Shown piece after piece: positions 59,316 to 64,000 of a stretch of DNA of 64,000 nucleotides. Every line of letters begins with the position of its first letter. Positions within the stretch are counted from its first letter, which is position 1. Position numbers and translations under genes: made by a program. The DNA comes from Corbicula japonica. Lineage: Eukaryota > Mollusca > Bivalvia > Venerida > Cyrenidae. Location: contig JAZAYU010000010.1 of assembly GCA_038501625.1 (NCBI GenBank), forward strand, positions 1,798,001 to 1,862,000. The letters run 5' to 3'. The notes beneath the pieces were generated by a model that saw nothing but the letters and a program-made list of their open reading frames with translations, ran no database searches and was not told where the DNA came from.

Positions 59316-61787
59316 ATGGGAAGAGTGCTTCTGAGACACATTTTTTTCGGATGTACAGAACGATTTCCTCCACATGGTCCTGCTCAAACACAGAGTGGAC
59401 CAGATCAAAATGATGTCGACTATGTAAATGCCTTTAACTGTCCATTCTGGCCAAAAGAAGCTTGTCTGTGGTTACATCAACAAAATGTGAGTGGCTGGCC
59501 AACTGAATATATAAAGACGTATTCAGCACAGCAGGGCTGTTTTGTTGTCCAAGTCGGCAGTAGAACAGGATTTTACCAGAATCTGGAGTGGAGAATATCC
59601 ACCTCTTTTGCCGAAAGATGTCTGAAGTACAATATCAACATAACACAGATAAGATGCTACATTCTGATGAAGATGATAAGTAAAACATTTCTTCAGCCTA
59701 AATGTGGAGATGTTGTCTCCAGTTTCATGTGCAAGAACATTTTGTTCTATTGTATAGCAGGTGCAGCAGCCAGTAGTACATGGAATGAGGGTAGTTTACT
59801 GACATGGTTAAATCAATGCTTGCAAACCTTATTTCACTGTATATTGACTGGAAACTGTCCTCATTTTGTGATACCTAGGAATAATCTTCTTGCTGGTAAA
59901 ATATCTGAAGAGGTGAAACCTCAGCTTGCAGATGTCATGTGCACCTTGACTGCTAACATAGAGCATTCACCGATGGGTATACGGATAGATGATCTTGGTT
60001 ACCGATTCATGTTAAGTCAGGCAGTATAGCATCACGAGTTGACTTTGTTGATGACATCCCTATCATAGCAGCTGTTCAAAACCTCAATAATACAGCTGGT
60101 GTAATGTTGCGGAATTTTATTTATTCAAGAAAAGTTATTTTAAAATGTGGAAGCCTACAATCAGAATCCTTCACACAGTGTCTATAAATTGTCAGTTATA
60201 TATGATGGGCAGCCATTTTGAGAAAGTTGCTATCAGTTTTCTAGCACCACTTCTCTGTACCAGCATTGGATCCATGACAGCATCACGAGATATCAAATAT
60301 AACAGGACAATATCTCCCGAAGCTTTCAGATGGTTCTCTCTGGGCTCGAACTCAGATGTGTCCTCCAGCAGACTGAAGCTGGCATAGCACTGTACTGCAC
60401 TGATGATCTAGAGAGATGTGAAGTGATCCTGATTGCTGTGAGAGCACAACTGTCACAAACAACTGTTCTGACCAAATGTAGCTGTTACCCACGTAGAGTT
60501 TTGTGTTCAAAAGACTTTGCAGAAATGTGCTATGAAATAGATGATAAGGGAACTTTGAAAGCCACCGAACACGACAAATATGAAAATACTGCAGGCTCGG
60601 TTTGATTGAGCCTGTTCATGGGCAGTAATGGGAATGCTTATTACTGCCCACGCCGCCTAGCCCCGGGTTGAGTGCAACTCAGTAATTACACCATTAAATA
60701 GTACAATTTCAATCCATCCCAAACGATGGTATGCATATTGCGGTGAACATGGAACCTTCAATGAGGTATTTTCAGATAAATACCATTCCATGTTCAGCGG
60801 CGTATGGTCCCCAGATAAACGAATGGGTTTGCCCTAAACGAGAAAACAATGGGCGGAACTAAACAGAATAGAATTTTGACAGGGGATCTAAGAATATATA
60901 TCCTGCATTTCACAGACTACGCCAAAGGCAAAATTTAAAAAACCAGGAAGTATATTCTTGGGGGTGATTGGACAATATCCAAATCTATTTTGGCTGGGAT
61001 ATTGAAACCACCTATCTATAAAACTGGCCGAAATATTAAAACAAAGGGAATTTTATAATTACCATAAACAGAGTACATAAGTATCGTGCTCAGCCGACCT
61101 TCAAAGGACGTAACTGATAACAGCACTGATTGAATGTACGGGGAGATTTTTTACAGCCGCTACACGGCACAAACAACGCTACTGTGATATTGAAATAGAT
61201 GAAAAGGGAACTTTGAAAGCCACCGAACACGACAAATATGAAAATACTGCAGGCTCGGTTTGATTGAGCCTGTTCATGGGCAGTAATGGGAATGCTTATT
61301 ACTGCCCACGCCGCCTAGCCCCGGGTTATGAAGATGTGATAAAACACAACATAGCTTTCTGTGTCCAGTATTCGCCTTGTGAGGTCAACTGTAGTCCTGG
61401 TGAACAAAAGTATGAAATGTTTCGATCTACGGAGGAGGACCGGCGACACAGATGAATACGGGACTACTGGATGGACTGGGCTGTGGTAGACTCTCTACTA
61501 TATCTCTTCTTCTTCTTGCAGCATAAGGTGTACAGCCAACTCCAAAGACCTGAAGAGAAACTCAGAGCTCTCTACAACCTGGCTACAATAACCCACACTG
61601 AATGAGGACTTTGTCACCGAGAGACTGCACTAAATTTACTGGGACAATGTATGGAACAGGAAGGCAGGCACTAAGATGCCTTATATTGCTACATGATGTC
61701 ACTGAAAATTAGGGGACGAAACAATACAGCAAAATGGCATGTGTGTAGGCTGCTAGCTCGTTTATTTCGCAGGTAACTATTATAGTG
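59316..61787 (+). pseudogene. cGLR/Mab-21-like, copy D (truncated, interrupted)
   Basis: The first 140 codons, with the G-S loop and the D-x-D pair, are absent; the match to copy B starts at GRVLLRH. The third catalytic Asp is kept (NDVDYVNAFNCPFWP), and the Mab-21 core follows open to 60,029. A frameshift after IDDLGY, others near 60,130 and 60,385, an element inserted at 60,545-61,327, and TGA at 61,453 and about 61,603 end any function of a full protein. The last blocks (DWAVVDSLLYLFF, LNLLGQCMEQEGRH) and the terminal gcaggtaac are still recognisable. The 237-codon 5' part alone would be a catalytically dead Mab-21 core. Confidence 0.88.
60545..61327 (+). mobile_element. 783-bp element with 125-bp terminal direct repeats
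   Basis: Terminal repeats at 60,545-60,669 and 61,203-61,327 are nearly identical and run from agggaactttgaaagccacc to cctagccccgggtt. Each contains a hairpin, gggcagtaat ... attactgccc. ATGA stands at both junctions, but the gene has ATGA here anyway and ATGA also precedes the inner repeat, so the duplication is suggestive only. Two direct repeats with no ORF fit a TRIM-like element. It splits the cGLR codon run CYEI/EDVIKHN. Confidence 0.75.
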
Positions 61788-62450
61788 TTAGATTGAAAAA
61801 AAAACTTTCAATGGACGGTAACATTATCAATGATTTTTTAGTATTTTAAAGATTTTTTAATTAATCTACATGTACACAATTCGATAGGAAGATCATAAAA
61901 AGTTCCTATCTAGTTTTAACTAATGGTTTTGCAGGACTTTATTCCATGTTCATGTTAAAGTGGTTAAGGGCTATTTTTATTCCAGGTAGGCAAGGATGTA
62001 GCCACATGGAAGTATAGAACCGAGCTTGTATCAGCCGTAGAATCCATTAAAGGCCGATGTTACAGTAGTCAACCAGCGCCAGACACCTATCATAAAACTA
62101 ATATTGGATTCTGGAGGTTAAACTCAGATCTTACCAATAATAATGGACTGCTTTTGACAATAGTCTCAGAACTTATCTATGGGAATAATCAGAATAAAGA
62201 CTGGACACCAGTTGTGAAATCTGTCCCTGCCGGGAATCTATGCAAGAACACTTAGCACTATAATTTAACTTCCCATCTAAAGCCATCCCAGAAATTCCGC
62301 CTCTCTTGTTTGTAAAAAAGTCGGTTTTATAATTTGTAAACACTCAAAAGATGAAAGCATTTTACTGCAAAAATAGCATCTGAATAATTTTAGCTAAAAT
62401 CTTAAAATATGGTATTGTTGTCAACTTTTTTCGGGTAATCAAATCTTGAT
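61788..62450. other. 3' flank of copy D
   Basis: At 61,977-62,010 ttattccaggtaggcaagga matches the possible last exon after copy B. No other gene is seen. Confidence 0.45.
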
Positions 62451-62479
62451 GAAAATTTGATTCGGGGACTTTTTTTATT

Positions 62480-63760
62480 TTTATGACATTATTTCATGTA
62501 TTCGAGTGAACAGATCCTGTTGCCAACTTTATTCACGTAAACAAGTGACTTGACTTGACTTATTCACGTAAACAGATATTGTTGCAAACTTTAGGTAAAC
62601 TAGTATTGTGGCCAACTTTATTTAAGTAAACCGATCTTTTTGTTGCCGTCTGTGTTTAGGTAAAAAGATATTGTTGCCATGTTATTTAAGATACACTGTC
62701 TTGTTGATGCCATCTGTGTTTAGGTAAAAAGATTCTGTTGAAAACTTCATTTAGGTAAACAGATCTTGTTGTTGCCAAACTTTATTTAGGTAAAAAGATA
62801 TGGTTGCCAACTTTATTAAGGTAATCAGGTATTGTTGTCAGCATTGTTTAGGTAAGCAGATTTTATTGTTGCCAACTTTATTTAGGTAAAAATATATGGT
62901 TGCCAAATTTATTCAGGTAAACAGGTATTGTTGTCATCATTGTTAAGGTAATCAGATATTATTGTTAACTTTATTTAGGTAAACATATATTGATGACATC
63001 TTTGTTTAGGTAAAAAGATGTTGTTGCCGACTTAATTCGGGTAAACAGATCATGTTGTTGCCAACTTTGTTTAGGTAAACAGATCTCGTTGTTGCTAACT
63101 TTGTTTAGGTAAACAGATATTGTTGTTATCATTGGTTAGGTAAACAGATTTTGTTGCCCACTTTATTTAATCAAACATGTATTGATGTCATCTTTGTTAA
63201 GGTTTAAAGATATTGTTGCCAACTTTATTTAGGTAAACAGGCATTGTTATCATCATTGTTTAGGTAAAAAGATATTATTGCCAACTTTATTTAGGTAAAC
63301 ATGTATTGATGCAATCTTTGTTGAGGTAAATATAATTGTTGCCGACTTTATTGAAGTAAACATATAATTGCCATCTTTGTTTAAGTAAAAAAGATATAGT
63401 TGCCAACCTTATTTAGGTAAAAAGATCTTGTTGTTGCCAACTTTATTCTAGTAAACAGATCTTGCTGTTGCCATCTTGATTCAGGTAAACAGATCTTGTT
63501 CTTGCCAACTTTATTTAGGTAAAAAAAAAGTTTTGCAAACTTTATTCAATCAGATATTGTTCTGCCAATTTATTTGAACAAATATTGTTGTTGCCAACAT
63601 TATTCAGGTAAACATATATTGTTGCCAACTTTATTCAAACATATTTTTGTACATTTTTAGGTAAACAGATGTTTTACCAATTTTATTCAAACAAATAATG
63701 TTGCCAACTTTATTCAGGTAGACAGATGTTTTTCATAACTTTTTTCAGTAAAAAAGATAT
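62480..63760. repeat. Minisatellite with a unit of about 31 bp
   Basis: About 40 imperfect copies of ttgttgccaactttatttag + gtaaacagata. Many units vary between gccaacttt and gtcatcattg. No open frame crosses it. Confidence 0.85.
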
Positions 63761-64000
63761 GATTTTTATTTCTTTTCATATAATTTAAAAGATGACACCT
63801 TTTCATTAACCAAGTTTTAAAATTTTGTATTCCTGGTATACTGTAAATTAAAACCAGAAAATGTTATTTAAATAAATTATAAGCCAAAACCTGAATACTT
63901 GTGCTGCACCAAAATTGGAAAATTCATAACGTGGATATTTTTGATTGATTTGATATCAATACTTATCAACATTTTAACAACCTATATCACATTTTACCAT

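Overview
The window looks like a marine bivalve genome. It is AT-rich and has spliced genes. It carries several MITE families per 10 kb and a tandem-core repeat of the bivalve pearl (Helentron-like) type. Its main gene family is a lineage-expanded Mab-21/cGAS-like receptor (cGLR). The bivalve call is confident; a finer assignment is not possible from sequence alone.

Two gene families give the layout. (1) A tandem array of cGLR-type nucleotidyltransferase genes lies on the + strand. Copy A (11.4-13.5 kb) is a pseudogene. Copy B (43.9-46.0 kb) is open, 697 codons, with a complete G-S/D-x-D/D catalytic set. Copy C (54.1-54.9 kb) is a remnant broken by a local inversion. Copy D (59.3-61.8 kb) lacks its N-terminal third and carries a 783-bp insertion. 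The first kilobase matches the 3' flanks of A and B, so another copy probably lies just left of the window. (2) The 3' part of a DDB1 gene lies on the - strand twice: three intact terminal exons at 7.26-9.16 kb, and a longer, damaged copy at 18.25-39.88 kb. The cGLR 3' flank and the DDB1 3' end were duplicated together as one block (about 0.1-9.2 kb versus 14.2-34.8 kb).

Mobile elements fill the rest, and the paralogous blocks supply empty sites that date many insertions. An ISL2EU/PHIS-type DNA transposon (5,259-7,086) has an AT target duplication. A 391-bp MITE with 9-bp duplications occurs twice. A BEL/Pao LTR retrotransposon (19,446-33,519, TSD ATATT) sits in an older TTAA MITE within the last DDB1 intron. 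Its pol is split by about 8 kb of later sequence, including a CR1/L2-like LINE tail and a near-perfect 1.2-kb palindrome. At 50.6-52.8 kb a TTAA foldback element holds a GC-rich transposon and a MITE. Five copies of one LINE-like family share a 3' end.

The most unusual feature is a 45-bp minisatellite of about 24 units at 36.34-37.44 kb. Each unit copies the last 35-38 nt of a DDB1 exon plus its 5' splice donor. The other DDB1 copy has a triplicated splice acceptor. The array therefore joins an innate-immune sensor family in birth-and-death evolution to a core ubiquitin-ligase subunit gene, with splice junctions amplified in tandem.
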